From Nilaparvata lugens (lineage: Eukaryota; Arthropoda; Insecta; Hemiptera; Delphacidae), in NCBI RefSeq assembly GCF_014356525.2, contig NC_052505.1, positions 8,310,171 to 8,374,170 of the forward strand: a DNA stretch of 64,000 nucleotides. The letters are read 5' to 3'. How positions within the stretch are numbered: the first letter of the stretch is position 1; every line of letters begins with the position of its first letter. The position numbers and the translations under genes are program-made. Under the pieces are notes generated by a model. That model was not told the DNA's origin, made no database searches, and saw only the letters and a program-made list of their open reading frames with translations. Positions 1 to 10,493 of the stretch are shown piece after piece.

Positions 1-1289
1 GAAGAGATGAGCGTACTATTCCTCGTTATGAGGTATAGTGAACTGCTATTAGAAATAGTTGTCTGAATATAATACTTTATATGATGATATGAAAATTATT
101 ACACATATATATCTTTATGATAGAGCAACAATTTATTCATACTCACACAAATGTTTATGCCATATTGAGCGAAAACTGAATTGATTGAGTTGAAAATTTT
201 ATTTTGAAATTTGAATATCACGAGGGAAACATTGAAATTGCACTTTCAATCAGTGCCTGATTCACTGTTCTCATTCGTTAATAATTATTTGAGTACTTGT
301 GGTGTACAAATAACATTATTGAACATAATAAACTATTACATTCCTGTGTTAAAGATAACTTATTGATATTGACCAATGCAGGAGTCCAAACATACATGAG
401 ATTACTGTGAGTTGAAACAATGACGAAAACAGCTCTACACTGGAGAGCATGTATTCTAGAGTTATGAGAGCGCTGATTAACGCTTGAGAAATTCGAAACA
501 TCAAATATGGCGGTTGCATTTCAACGTTGAAGTGGTTGCCAGGCTTCATGAATACGGTGGGAATTTTAATGAAGATTCTCTTCTAGGAGAGCAGCAGTCT
601 GAGTCGATGTAACGGCAAAGGCACGCCGCTTGTGCGTTGCCTACAGGCTGCAGGCTGCAGGATGCCTAGCTCGGCCAGGCTAAGCGGTTGCAGAGCGTGG
701 TAAAGTGTTGTGATGACGAAGCCCACCGTTCAGGTTTGTCAGGCGAGAGCCAAATCCGATCTCAAGGGAGTGGCGGCGTAGGAAGAAGAGAGGATGCAGC
801 TCAAAACCCGCACAACCCCACACCCCGCAACGTCATTCTGTGAACCGACTAGCCAGCATCAACCCTTTTTCATGTTCACTCTCTTTCCACAGATAAACCA
901 GCTGGAATTCCGCTCCTAAATTATACAGAGGAATAAATGCGGTGTGGACTGCCTCGTCTACTGTCTTGAAAAAATCCGTTTTCACGTGAAAAGCAGCGAT
1001 TTACTGCCTCAACTGTCACTGAAAACTGCATGGTCACCATTCTTTGTCTTGACAAATATTTCTCCACTATAAATGCTCGTCGTCCATCACCACTCACATT
1101 AAACCGAGATTCCCGGGAAAGCTTGTGAGCTCATAGATCGATGAAAAACATTTCATTAAATCACGATTCTCTTCGTAGCCTATTCAAATGCATCCGTTCC
1201 AGTAAAGACACGAACTGTGAAACATTTACACAACTGAGTTATACTCTTCGAATAACGTGCATACTCATTATATTTTAGAGCTGTGAATA

Positions 1290-1602
1290 ACAAATAGTGA
1301 GTAGGTTTTTGATTTTGTATTCAAATTTTTTAAATAAGTGCAATATTTCTAAAGTTTTTAATTTATTGTGATTCATTTAGAGCATAAAATCATCCTTCAA
1401 AATTCAAAATTTTAAATCATCATTTCTGGACCGAAAATCAAGTGACGAAGCAGTGTGTGACTATATAACCTTATATTATTTTGGACAACATTAACATTCT
1501 ATCAAAATTTTTGGAGAGAAATAGTACAGGCTTAGCCTAGTTTTTCCTCCAATGTCATAATTGTATTATGATTATAGTATTTTATACAATAAATAAATAA
1601 AA
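1290..1602 (+). repeat. Truncated retroelement 3' end, (AATA)n tail, copy 1
   Basis: The stretch ends in an AATAAATAAATAAA-type tail. Before the tail it shares a loose block order with 6200-6434 and with the reverse strand of 14150-14470: a TTTTGGAC-like block, a GGAGAGAAATAG-like block and an AGGCT-containing block. This is typical of 5'-truncated non-LTR retrotransposon or SINE ends. No open frame remains, so the family cannot be named. The left boundary is approximate. Confidence 0.4.
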
Positions 1603-1858
1603 TAAAACACTGGATTCCGAGCAATAAAGCTTCTATCAATAGCATTGGTAACCTGTACATTTTTCATCCAATTAAAAAAATATCACAATTATTGTGTCTG
1701 TTGGCGAAATTGATGAAATTTGAAGTGATTGAATGGAATTACTTCTTACATTATAAGCTGAATCTTCTTTGATTACATACGAGGATCTTTATGTTAGTGC
1801 CAAGTGACTTGTACAGAGGAATGTATTATACTTCGATTGGAAGTAAATGAATATAATA

Positions 1859-2590
1859 TGAATCTGAGTACCCTTTTCAAAATTATTTCGTCACGACATG
1901 TTTCGGCTACATGAAGCCATTGTCAAGTGATTTGAAAATAAATAAAATTTATTGAATGAAAAAGACTAAGAAATTGTCAAAAAACCACTGATTTATTGAT
2001 AATTAGAAAGACCGGTTTCGGTTATTACACCATTGTCAATCTCTGATAAACTTAAACTAAATACAAGAGCAGCAGAATTTATACTAGTAGGCGAGTACTG
2101 CTATTGGTCGAGGGCATGAACGCCCTGCCATTGGCCTAGCTAGACAGTCTCCTCCCCCTCAACGGTGTGACAAAATGGCGGCTTAAGCAACAGAATCGCC
2201 ATGATAATAAAATTTTACTTTTAGTACAAAATAAGAACCAAGAAAACAAGTGTGAGAGATAATAAAACAAATATGTAAATGGAAAAACTATTGACTAATT
2301 TGTATGCTTACAATTTTATGATAAAACTAAATTCGTAGTGTTGTATTGGTTGAAATGAATCTGGTCATTTAAACTATATTGGGAATTTTCCTTAATTACT
2401 CTTGTTATTTCTAAAGCCTCTAGAATATTCAAAGATCTGCCTTCGTTAACATGCAGAAACTCAAAACAAAAAATTATAATAAATTAATAAAATTTATTCA
2501 TTTAACAATCACTTATAATATTTAACAATCACATTATATAGCCGAAACATGTCGTGACTGATTAATTTTGAAGAGGGTACTCAGATTCGA
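1859..2590. mobile_element. Inverted-repeat element with a second repeat nested inside it
   Basis: The ends are inverted copies: 1859-1911 matches the reverse complement of about 2540-2590 (GAATCTGAGTACCC outward, CATGTTTCGGC inward). Inside, from 1953, lies one arm of a different family that also occurs as a full foldback at 35246-35467 and 55717-55904 (ACCGGTTTCGGTTATTAC core). Both families carry a GAAAC-NN-GTC block next to a small stem, which resembles the hammerhead-type motifs of Penelope-like retroelements. The element is non-autonomous as seen; no transposase or reverse transcriptase frame is present. Confidence 0.55.
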
Positions 2591-3879
2591 ATTGTTATTT
2601 ATATTCAAAAGTAGTATAGTAATAGACCTAATATTGCACCTGTTTTTATATAGTCATAAAGAGAAAAAAAGACAATTCGATTGGTAGTTATTGTCAACTA
2701 TTGGTTCAGTTCACAATTTGAGATGAGTGCAAGAAAGGAGATAAGAAGTATCCAATGATGAGTTGAGGACGGAATTGGAGGCTATGATGAGGTGATGGAA
2801 AAAAGGAAAAATCTAAATCTACTCGATAACATAAAATCCGTATGAATATGCGTAACATACTATCACGTTGCTCAAGTGTCAAAGTAACGATACATCGGTT
2901 ATTCTATGATGATATAATGACTTTATTTCAAGTTTAAATTGTCTGTTCAGCTTCATGGAGTTGAATTATGATATATTTCAAATTCTCATTTATGTTTGAG
3001 GAATAGTTTTCATATACTGTACGGATATTTTCTCATATCCAGTGCTATTGATTCGCATATATTGCAATAATGATCAATCGCTTATGAAGAGGATGTCATC
3101 ATATACATTCAATATATTGCTCATTATATCCACCCCAACAACTGCCACATCAAAGCGTAATCAATTGCTAAGGGCTTCGATTACAAACATGATTTGCATC
3201 CTCATGTGTCATGAAATGGGTTCAGTACTCTCAATTGGCTGCTAGCTATATCCTTGACAGTCTGATTCCCTGAAGACTTGTTTTCCACTTCAATGCAAGG
3301 AAATTCTCTATTCATATGATTTCGAAGGGTTTATTGCTGTTGAATATCATGCTCATTGATAATGAATCTCTATTGAAACATGACTGTCTCTCTAATTTGA
3401 TGAATTAATAATATAAGAATGTTTTGAATGGACTTGGAATTCACGTGATCTAGTTCTCTGTGATTGACACTTCAGAATTCAAGATTTAATCGATAAAAAT
3501 TACAACTTTCTAAACCAAATTCTTCTTGATACCTACATTACGGTAGCCTACTGTTGGAGTCGAATGAGCTTTTTCCATTTAACAAGACTCAAATGTCGTT
3601 TTGTATCTCCTACGAAGATTAAAGGAATGTGTTCCCAAAGATTACCTTAGGATGACATACTTTGCTTTCTTTCAAATTTTTCAAAGTACTTTTTCGTATG
3701 ATCTCTCTCTATGGGGGTGTTCTCTTGATACTCATAAAATCCTACTGCTTCAAAAAAGGCAATAAGAACTATTTCCAATGCTGACTACTTGGAGCACTGC
3801 AAGCCATTGTTCATCAATCAAGGGACTGTTTATAGCTTGTTTGTTCTCATGTTAGCCGTAAATGTAAAGAAAAATATGA

Positions 3880-4149
3880 ATTTGTTTATATGTAGGGATA
3901 ATATTCACCACCATTATACAAGAAATAGGCAACACATTGATGTGCCCTATTTATACCAGACTCAATAAAGATCAGAAAAGTTCAAAGTTAGTTTCTTTGA
4001 AAATATTCAACAGGCTACCCATCAATGTGAGAGCCATAACAATAAATGCCTTCAAGAATAGAATAAAAATGCTTCCAATGGAAAATCCTCTTTATTCACT
4101 AGCTGAGTATTTTAATATGGATGGAGGAATATTCAACAATTATTTCTGA
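3880..4149 (+). pseudogene. LINE reverse-transcriptase C-terminal remnant
   Basis: The open stretch 3937-4149 encodes a 70-residue tail with the pattern SLKIFNRLP, then FKNRIKMLP and NPLYSLAEYF. This matches the usual extreme C terminus of Jockey/CR1-like LINE ORF2 proteins (F-N-x-LP, then FK-x-x-LK, then a Y-S-x-x-E-(Y/F) end). Just upstream, in another frame, 3912-3955 encodes HHYTRNRQHIDVP, the preceding conserved segment of such proteins, so a frameshift separates the two parts. The remnant is 5'-truncated and dead. The identification rests on pattern alone. Confidence 0.6.
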
Positions 4150-5743
4150 ATATATGTATATATTTCCTATTGACATTATACTTGAAAGTAATATTATTGT
4201 ATTATAGTGCATAGAATTTAAGGGATTGACGTGATTATTTGTTTAGATCTTAATTCAATTTATGGCTGACATTTCCAATTGTATATTCTGTTTACTTGAA
4301 GGAATAGACTTTATCATTATTGTTGTTGATTAAACAAATAACTATTTGTATAAATATTCGATTGGTAGACTGGTAGAGTGTACAGTTTTCAATAATGTTC
4401 ATTGATAAACTATCTACCTCAACATAGCATTTGTTTGAGACGCGAATTGTTGATGTCATGACTAGAATAGCCTACCTGTTTCCTGACCAAGGTCACATGC
4501 ACCAGTGATATGCTACCAAGTGGGTGTTACTAAGCAGTGAATTATTGGAAGATGTCTGACTATATACTATCATGTTGTTAGAGGTAAACATCTCTCTTCT
4601 TAGCGATTTAGATGATTGCATGGTTGAAGATGGGGATAAATTATCCATGGTAAATGATTATCTTATTGTGAGGCAAAGTGATTATGTAGTTGATATAGTA
4701 GTAGTTACCTAACATGCCTCTTGCCGTTAACCAGGTGATTTAGTTGGTTAATTTAAGGTCTGAAGAGCGAATACTTGAGAATGTTTTGCCAGCGTCACGA
4801 AAATGGGCGGCGGGTCTTAATTTATGGATCTGCCCGATCCAATATCATAGTTGACTGCTATCAGATAGATGTTTTTGTGAGGCATGGTTTGCAGGGTTGT
4901 TGCGTGCCACGACGGCTGGGAGGGTCTTGTGGGTTTTTGTAATAGATTCCTTGCCTGCCTCAGCGTTTATCGTAGTTGGTGGAGGGAAGGGTTGAGTATG
5001 CACAAGCCTGTGTCGGACCAAGTCTTTTAGCCGAAGGCATGGCTATTAAGGGTGGAGCCCACACAGAACGAGGCTCCCGTTATCACTTCATTATTCGTGG
5101 TCGCTCACAAAGGGGGTGATTTCAGGGGCAGAGGGGTCGCTCGTAGCACGTACCCCTAATTAATTGTAACCCAAAATATTATTGAACGCCGGCCTCATAA
5201 TGTAGAAAGGGGAGTGAATTCATCCAGGAAGTAACAATTTTCCTCTCAAACGGCGCATCCATGGAAAAATGACCAATATTTATAGTTCAGGAAGAATCTT
5301 CAGATCGACCTACATTCTGATGACTAACTACAATAATCAAAAATTGATTTAACGTGAACAAGAAATCAATACGCACAATATCGAGTGATTACATTGTTCA
5401 AGGTGCGATGGAATCTTCCCTCATTTTGCTCGACATGAAAGATTTCATTGAAGGAGAACATCATTCACATTTGTGTTGCGTTTTTTGCAGGATTCTTGAA
5501 CGCGCTTCTCATGAATGGAAAAATTGATGTAATTGAGAAGGAATACAAAGAAAGGATACTGTATATAATACTTACAAATATTCACCCACATAGAACATAA
5601 TAGTTATAAATACTCTCTGTCATATCATTCCAATGTTGCTGGTATCCTTTGCATAGTTAGAGAATAGAATACAATTTTTGACCTAGGAGGGCGAAGTTAG
5701 AGCGCAGTCGCCCTCTTTTACACTTAACCCTTCAATACAATAC

Positions 5744-5907
5744 AAAATTATAATTTAACAACGATACTCAGTAAAAGAAAAATGAAACAAAACAATATTT
5801 TAGATAAAAAAATGGTAAAAATACTAAATTATAATTTAACAACGATACTCAGTGAAAGAAAAATGATACAAAACAATATTTTAGATAAAAAATAGTAAAA
5901 ATAATAA
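5744..5907. repeat. Tandem duplication, 82-bp unit, two copies
   Basis: The block AAATTATAATTTAACAACG through TTTTAGATAAAAAA begins at 5744 and again at 5826, an offset of 82 bp, with only a few differences. It is an AT-rich direct repeat with no coding potential. Confidence 0.8.
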
Positions 5908-6199
5908 TAGTGAGTGGGATAGTTGAATAAACTTAAAAGTAAAGCATTCCTTATATATAGAATAACAAAGATCTGTAAAGAAATAAATTAAAAGCTTATG
6001 ACAGAATGATGAGATCAAAAAGAACAATACGGCTACAAAACTTATAAGCAAGATCAAGAAAATAAGGAAATTAATGTTAAATACTTCTTGCATGGAATTA
6101 ATTTTAATGAAACAATAAGAGTAAGTGTTTACGAGTTTGTGATTCTTGAATAGTTCGAAATTTCTTAAATAACTCAATATTATTCGTTAAAAGTGGTAA

Positions 6200-6434
6200 T
6201 TGGGTGGAATATTTCTAATTAATTTATCAATTTAAGCCATCTAAATTCAAAATTTATAGTTTTAATGTTTATTTTGGGCCAAAATTTTATAAAAATTGTG
6301 AAATTCTAACCTTATCTTGGACTTTGTCACCTATAAATTTGGAAGAAAAATAGCACAAAGACTACCTTATTATTTTCTCTTTCAATGTTATTACATTAGT
6401 GTTATTTGCATTTTGAATAAATAAATAAAAAAAA
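6200..6434 (+). repeat. Truncated retroelement 3' end, (AATA)n tail, copy 2
   Basis: The stretch resembles 1290-1602 in block order (TTTTGGGCCAAAA, then CCTTATCTTGGAC, then GGAAGAAAAATAG) and ends in GAATAAATAAATAAAAA at about 6414-6434. It is a 5'-truncated retroelement end of the same loose family, with no open frame. The left edge is approximate. Confidence 0.4.
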
Positions 6435-6867
6435 AGATAAATTTTGAGAGAGAAGAAGAGTAGTTTTTACTATCACTCTTTAGAGTTTTCCTTTGAAGGT
6501 GAACTTAAATTTCTTAAAATTTAACAAGTTTGAAGAGACAGCGCGAAAAAGTTGGAATGAATTGAATTGGAAACCTTATAGTGATTGCGATTAATTATCA
6601 TGACTGAGTGGTGAAATGAAGAGGTTCAATTCCAACTGTATATTTTCCTATCACTCCTCTGGTTGAATTTTATCATTTGATACGTACTTACGTACTTTTG
6701 AATCTTCTACACGGTTGAATTTCATCATTCAGTACGAACAATTCACTCGCATCAACCATTTATCGAATACTTATCGAGCATAATTCTACAAACAGAATAA
6801 AGAGTTCTTCACTGTTGTTTTCCATCATCATTATTATTATTATTAAATAATATGCTTATTATTAAAA

Positions 6868-6931
6868 CACTTTTTGCTATTAGAAAAATAGCAGTCAGAC
6901 TGCTAGTCGTTTTTTCTAATAGCAAAAAGTG
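6868..6931. repeat. 64-nt perfect hairpin with a nested palindrome in the loop
   Basis: The arm at 6868-6888 (CACTTTTTGCTATTAGAAAAA) is the reverse complement of 6911-6931, about 21 paired bases. The 22-base loop itself contains the palindrome GCAGTCAGACTGC. It sits 93 bp before the 3' splice site of the exon at 7025. It could be a tiny foldback MITE or a transcribed stem-loop in the dpr pre-mRNA. There is no evidence that it is a microRNA. Confidence 0.75.
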
Positions 6932-7024
6932 ATAGAATATCAAGCATGCTGGAAGAGAGACTGAAAAATGTGTGTGACCACTTTTGATTTGGCATATCTG
7001 TCTGATTGCGTTTGTATGTTGCAG

Positions 7025-7235
7025 GTATCGTGGGTGCGTCATCGCGACATCCACCTGCTCACTACAGCCAGGTACACATACACAAGTGACCAACGGTTCC
7101 AGTCAATACATTCGCCACAGACAGAGGACTGGACCTTGCAGATTCGCTATCCGCAGCGCAGGGACTCTGGGGTTTACGAATGCCAAGTCAGCACAACCCC
7201 GCCCATCGGCACTTCCATGTACCTCTCCGTTGTTG
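7025..7235 (+). CDS. dpr: dpr-family cell-surface receptor, exon for second half of Ig domain 1
   Basis: This is an internal exon of a dpr-family immunoglobulin protein, a neuronal surface receptor family that binds DIP proteins in synaptic partner matching (family knowledge). The 3' splice site is TTGCAG at 7019-7024 and the 5' splice site is G|GTGAGC at 7236. Translation in frame from 7025 gives VSWVRHRDIHLLTTARYTYT, then a stretch with TEDWTLQI, RDSGVYECQVSTTP and the end LSVV. The RHRD, TYTSDQRF, EDWTLQI and YEC motifs are dpr hallmarks; the STTPPIG stretch points to the dpr8/dpr9/dpr21 subgroup, recalled and not aligned. The cysteine in YEC is the second Ig cysteine. The first half of Ig1 and the signal peptide are not in the window. 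The exon ends in phase 1 and joins 22887. Confidence 0.93.
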
Positions 7236-7659
7236 GTGAGCTATCTATACTGCTGACTTTTTCGCACGTTGCCACCAATCCTCCAAGGAGCTCAATCCAA
7301 TCTCCTCCTCTCTTCGGAATGATTGCACCCATAAAACCCGATAAATAACTTGCAGTGCTGAACCACTTTCTCCAACTCTGTGATAACCCACTATAAAGCT
7401 CTCAACTGATTACTGAATCGAATCGGCAGATGGTTGTAATTCAATCCGAATAAATAGAGTGAAAAACGATTTGGACCACAAATGAATCTTCCACTCATCC
7501 CCAACCATTATGGTTCTACTCACGCACAAGACTGGAGCTTATGTGAGAATCACTCTCAAATAAAAATAATTGTCATTATGAATGATTAAAAAATACTCAA
7601 TAGACCCAAATTCTACAATAGTTTTTCATAAACAGTTATTGGACTGTTGTATAAATTGG

Positions 7660-7745
7660 AATTGGAACCGTTTTGGGCTTATAAGCCTGTGGTACTTTTC
7701 TGTGAGTTGTGTAATTCTGAATGATTGAATAAATAAATAAATATA
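7660..7745 (+). repeat. LINE-like 3' tail with (AATA)n
   Basis: The motif GGGCTTATAAGCCTGTGGTAC followed within 60 bp by GAATAAATAAATAAAT is typical of short 5'-truncated LINE ends in insects. No coding sequence remains. The boundaries are approximate. Confidence 0.4.
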
Positions 7746-7811
7746 TGAACTCCAGATTGAAAATGCTCATAGTTCTATTTCATAGGTGAACTAGGTGAAA
7801 ATGGATTTAAT

Positions 7812-8480
7812 AGACCGAGCGAAGTGAGGTCTAAGCTTCAAGTCTACGGTTTTGCATTTCACTTCATGTTTTTATGTTTATATGCTCCGCATTTACGGCA
7901 AAACGCAGCAATAGATTTTCAAAAAAAATTGACTGGTATGTTCCTTTTTGAATTTCGCGTCGACATATATATAAGGTTTTTTAATTTTTGTATTTTGAGG
8001 ATAATACAAAAGGAAAAGGAGTCTCCTTCGAACGCCAATATTACCGTAAGAATCAAACTATAGAATTATTGATCATAAATCAGCTGTGGAGTGGATTATT
8101 AATTATGCAATGACGCATGCAATATTGATATCTCAATGTAACTTGGTAAATACCCAGCTGTCGTGTGAACTATTAATTGCAAGCAATGAGGCATGCAACT
8201 ATTGATAATTCGAAGTAGCATATTATTTTCTCCCGACTTTTCTCTGCTTTCAACTCGGTAGATGATAGTAGTATAGTTGTTTACAACAAATTATTAGCAT
8301 TCTAATGCTGATAATTGAAATTATATCATTTATTATCGTCGTTACAACAACCCAAACTTCGATTAGTTGTTTACACACCGATATCTGACCGACATCTCAG
8401 GACAAGACATAATTCACTCTGATGGACAATATTAGAGGAGGCTGTGGTTTTTCACTGCGCGAGGTCTACTGTTCACAGAA
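7812..8480. repeat. Possible transposon fragment with the AGACCGAGCGAAGTGAGGTCT motif
   Basis: The stretch begins with an imperfect palindrome (AGACC...GGTCT, 7814-7834) and near its other end carries GCGCGAGGTCTAC at about 8457. It contains AAAACGCAGCAATAGATT, which recurs in part at 13127-13140. Such GC-flanked, palindrome-led segments look like non-autonomous mobile DNA, but I cannot assign a family or firm ends. Confidence 0.3.
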
Positions 8481-8532
8481 CTACTAGTTGTCTGTAACCA
8501 GTGTAATATGGAAAACTCTAGAATCTGGAACT

Positions 8533-8681
8533 GGATTTGCTCACAACAGTGACAGTGAAAATATAATTGCAACGAGTTGTAATCGCACTATTCCCATTCA
8601 ACCCTGGTGAACCAGTATGGATTATCGCATAATAACTTATTGGAATTATATATTCATTGTTCACTGTCACTATTGTGTGCG
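8533..8681. repeat. Inverted repeat, candidate small foldback element
   Basis: The left arm CACAACAGTGACAGTGAA...TATAATT (about 8533-8561) is a near reverse complement of 8645-8681 (AATTATATATTC...TTCACTGTCACTATTGTGTG). This leaves a spacer of about 85 bp. Both strands carry short open frames through it, as expected for a fold-back. No gene is implied. Confidence 0.55.
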
Positions 8682-9639
8682 GTTTCAGCTGTATTGTTGA
8701 TGACATTACCATGTATAGGAATCCAGGTAATGGATAAGCGAAACTTAGATATTCATCAACTATCATATTATTTGACATCTCTATCATAACAACAACTCGT
8801 TTCTCAGTCAGGAATCATGTCAAGCCACTGTATTTCAAGCTTATAGCTCATGTGTTTTTCCTGTTTGGTTTTGTATGCTGAGTCTCAGTTAATCCAAAGT
8901 TTGAAACCACATTGGGAACATGCTCTGCAAAATATGATGTCCCCTTTGGTCGAATGTGGAGAGTTTTCTCGCATTGAAACACATTCTCGAAATACAATTT
9001 TTGCAATAGAAATCCGATATTCATGAATAGAACGGAATTGTATTAATAAGCTTATGTTATCTATTTGCTATAATCATGTTCTCTGTGCATCTTGTGTAAC
9101 TCCAATCTAGTCCAGTCAATATAGACATAGAGAAGGGGGTGTACTTGCAATTTATATTGTAGTTATGATTTTTTTAATATTGTATACATGAGAGGAGTCC
9201 AGAACCAATTTCTTCATGCGGAATTTCCTTGTGCAAGGAAAAGGTAGCACAAAACCCTGGGTACACAAAACAGAGTACCGCCTTGGCGAGCCGAGAAAAA
9301 AAATCTGGTGTGGTACACTCCATAATTTTCCTTGCTCATTGAACTGTAAGCCCCATTCTCAAACGAGAATAATTTGGGGGAATAACATAATGACGATTGC
9401 CGGCAACATATTTGAAACTATGATCAGACTTCTATATATATGTGTATATATAATTATTGTTTTCAGAGTACTTTTTCCTTTGTGTAAATTGTGAAATTCG
9501 ATGATTTTTCAAAAGTCGTCAAAACAGCTGTTCTACAGATGAAATATCTCGACTATGTGTTCTTCTTATGAGCTGCTCTACCTACCTACCTAATGCACGA
9601 GAACGAGGTTACAAAGTCCATTTCTCAAGCATGGGGTTG

Positions 9640-10120
9640 ACCCCCCATTAGTTTCCCAGAAAGGAGACTCATGCCAGTTGAAGGAGCTGATGAATAACTA
9701 ACTATACAGGTTATGAATTTGAAAAAAATCGATCAAGTCATTTTTGAGAAAATCGTGAAAAACATTGTTTTTTAGTGATTATCCGCCATTTCTCTCAAGA
9801 ATATTACGGAGCTCCTGCAACTTTCTCAGGAATGAGACTCATGTCAGTTGATAGGACTTATGAATAGCTATCCATGGTATAAATTTGAAAAAAATCGTTG
9901 GAGCCGTTTTCGAGAAAACCGTGAATAACATGGTTTTTTAGTGATTATCCTCCATTTTTCTCAAGAATATCACGAAGCTCCTGCAATTTTCCCAGAAATG
10001 AGACACATGCCAGTTGATAGGGCTTATGAATTGCTATCTAGGGTATGAATTTGAAGAAAATGATTAGAGCCGTTTTCGAGAAAACCGTGAGAAACATGGT
10101 TTTTTAGCCATTATCCGCCA
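9640..10120. repeat. Tandem array, about 166-bp unit, three copies
   Basis: Each unit runs through GAGACTCATGCCAGTTG, then a TGAATTTGAAAAAAATCG-type block, then GAGAAAACCGTGA...ACATGGTTTTTTAG and ATTATCCGCCATTT. The anchor block ATGAATTT or ATAAATTT occurs at 9713, 9879 and 10045, giving a period of 166 bp. The copies diverge by scattered substitutions. This type of internal array is common in non-autonomous transposons. Confidence 0.8.
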
Positions 10121-10309
10121 TTTTTTCCGCCATTTTGAATTAGATTTTATTGAATTTCTTATTGTCGGATCCTCATAGTATAAGGACTTTAAGTTGAAAA
10201 TTTCAAGTCGATCGGTTAATTAGGAATGGAGTTATCGTGTTCACAGACACACACACCCACACACACAGACCAACACCCAAAAATCATGTTTTTGGACTCA
10301 TTGGACCTT

Positions 10310-10493
10310 GAAACGTATAGAAAACATGAAATTGGGGTACCTTAAATTTTTTTGGAGAGCAATACTTTCCTTACCTATGGTAATAGGGCAAGGAAAGTAA
10401 TGAAACGTATAGAAAACATGAAATTGGGGTACCTTAAATTTTTTTGGAAAGCAATACTTTCCTTACCTATGGTAATAGGGCAAGAAAAGTAAA
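10310..10493. repeat. Tandem duplication, 92-bp unit, two copies
   Basis: GAAACGTATAGAAAACATG starts at 10310 and again at 10402. Each unit ends in CAATACTTTCCTTACCTATG followed by GTAATAGGGCAA and a GAAAGTA-type end. Just before it is a CA-rich run (10240-10270). The block looks like the duplicated 3' end of a non-autonomous retroelement nested in the inverted-repeat element. Confidence 0.8.

Larger units (their letters stand above)
1..7024. other. Non-coding DNA upstream of the first visible dpr exon (probably intron)
   Basis: No host coding exon was recognised here. The first visible dpr exon starts in the middle of an Ig domain, so this stretch is most likely intron. It holds the repeats listed separately. 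Two stretches are richer in GC (about 600-860 and 4790-5200) but give no long open frame and no motif I can name; they may be old transposon pieces. The remainder, including about 2600-3850, is AT-rich sequence in which I see nothing. Confidence 0.6.

Noticed and set aside
5881..6177. 98-codon Phe/Leu-rich open frame on the - strand
   Set aside because: Composition follows the AT-rich DNA; the start lies in a retroelement-like region and no membrane-protein family pattern is recognisable.
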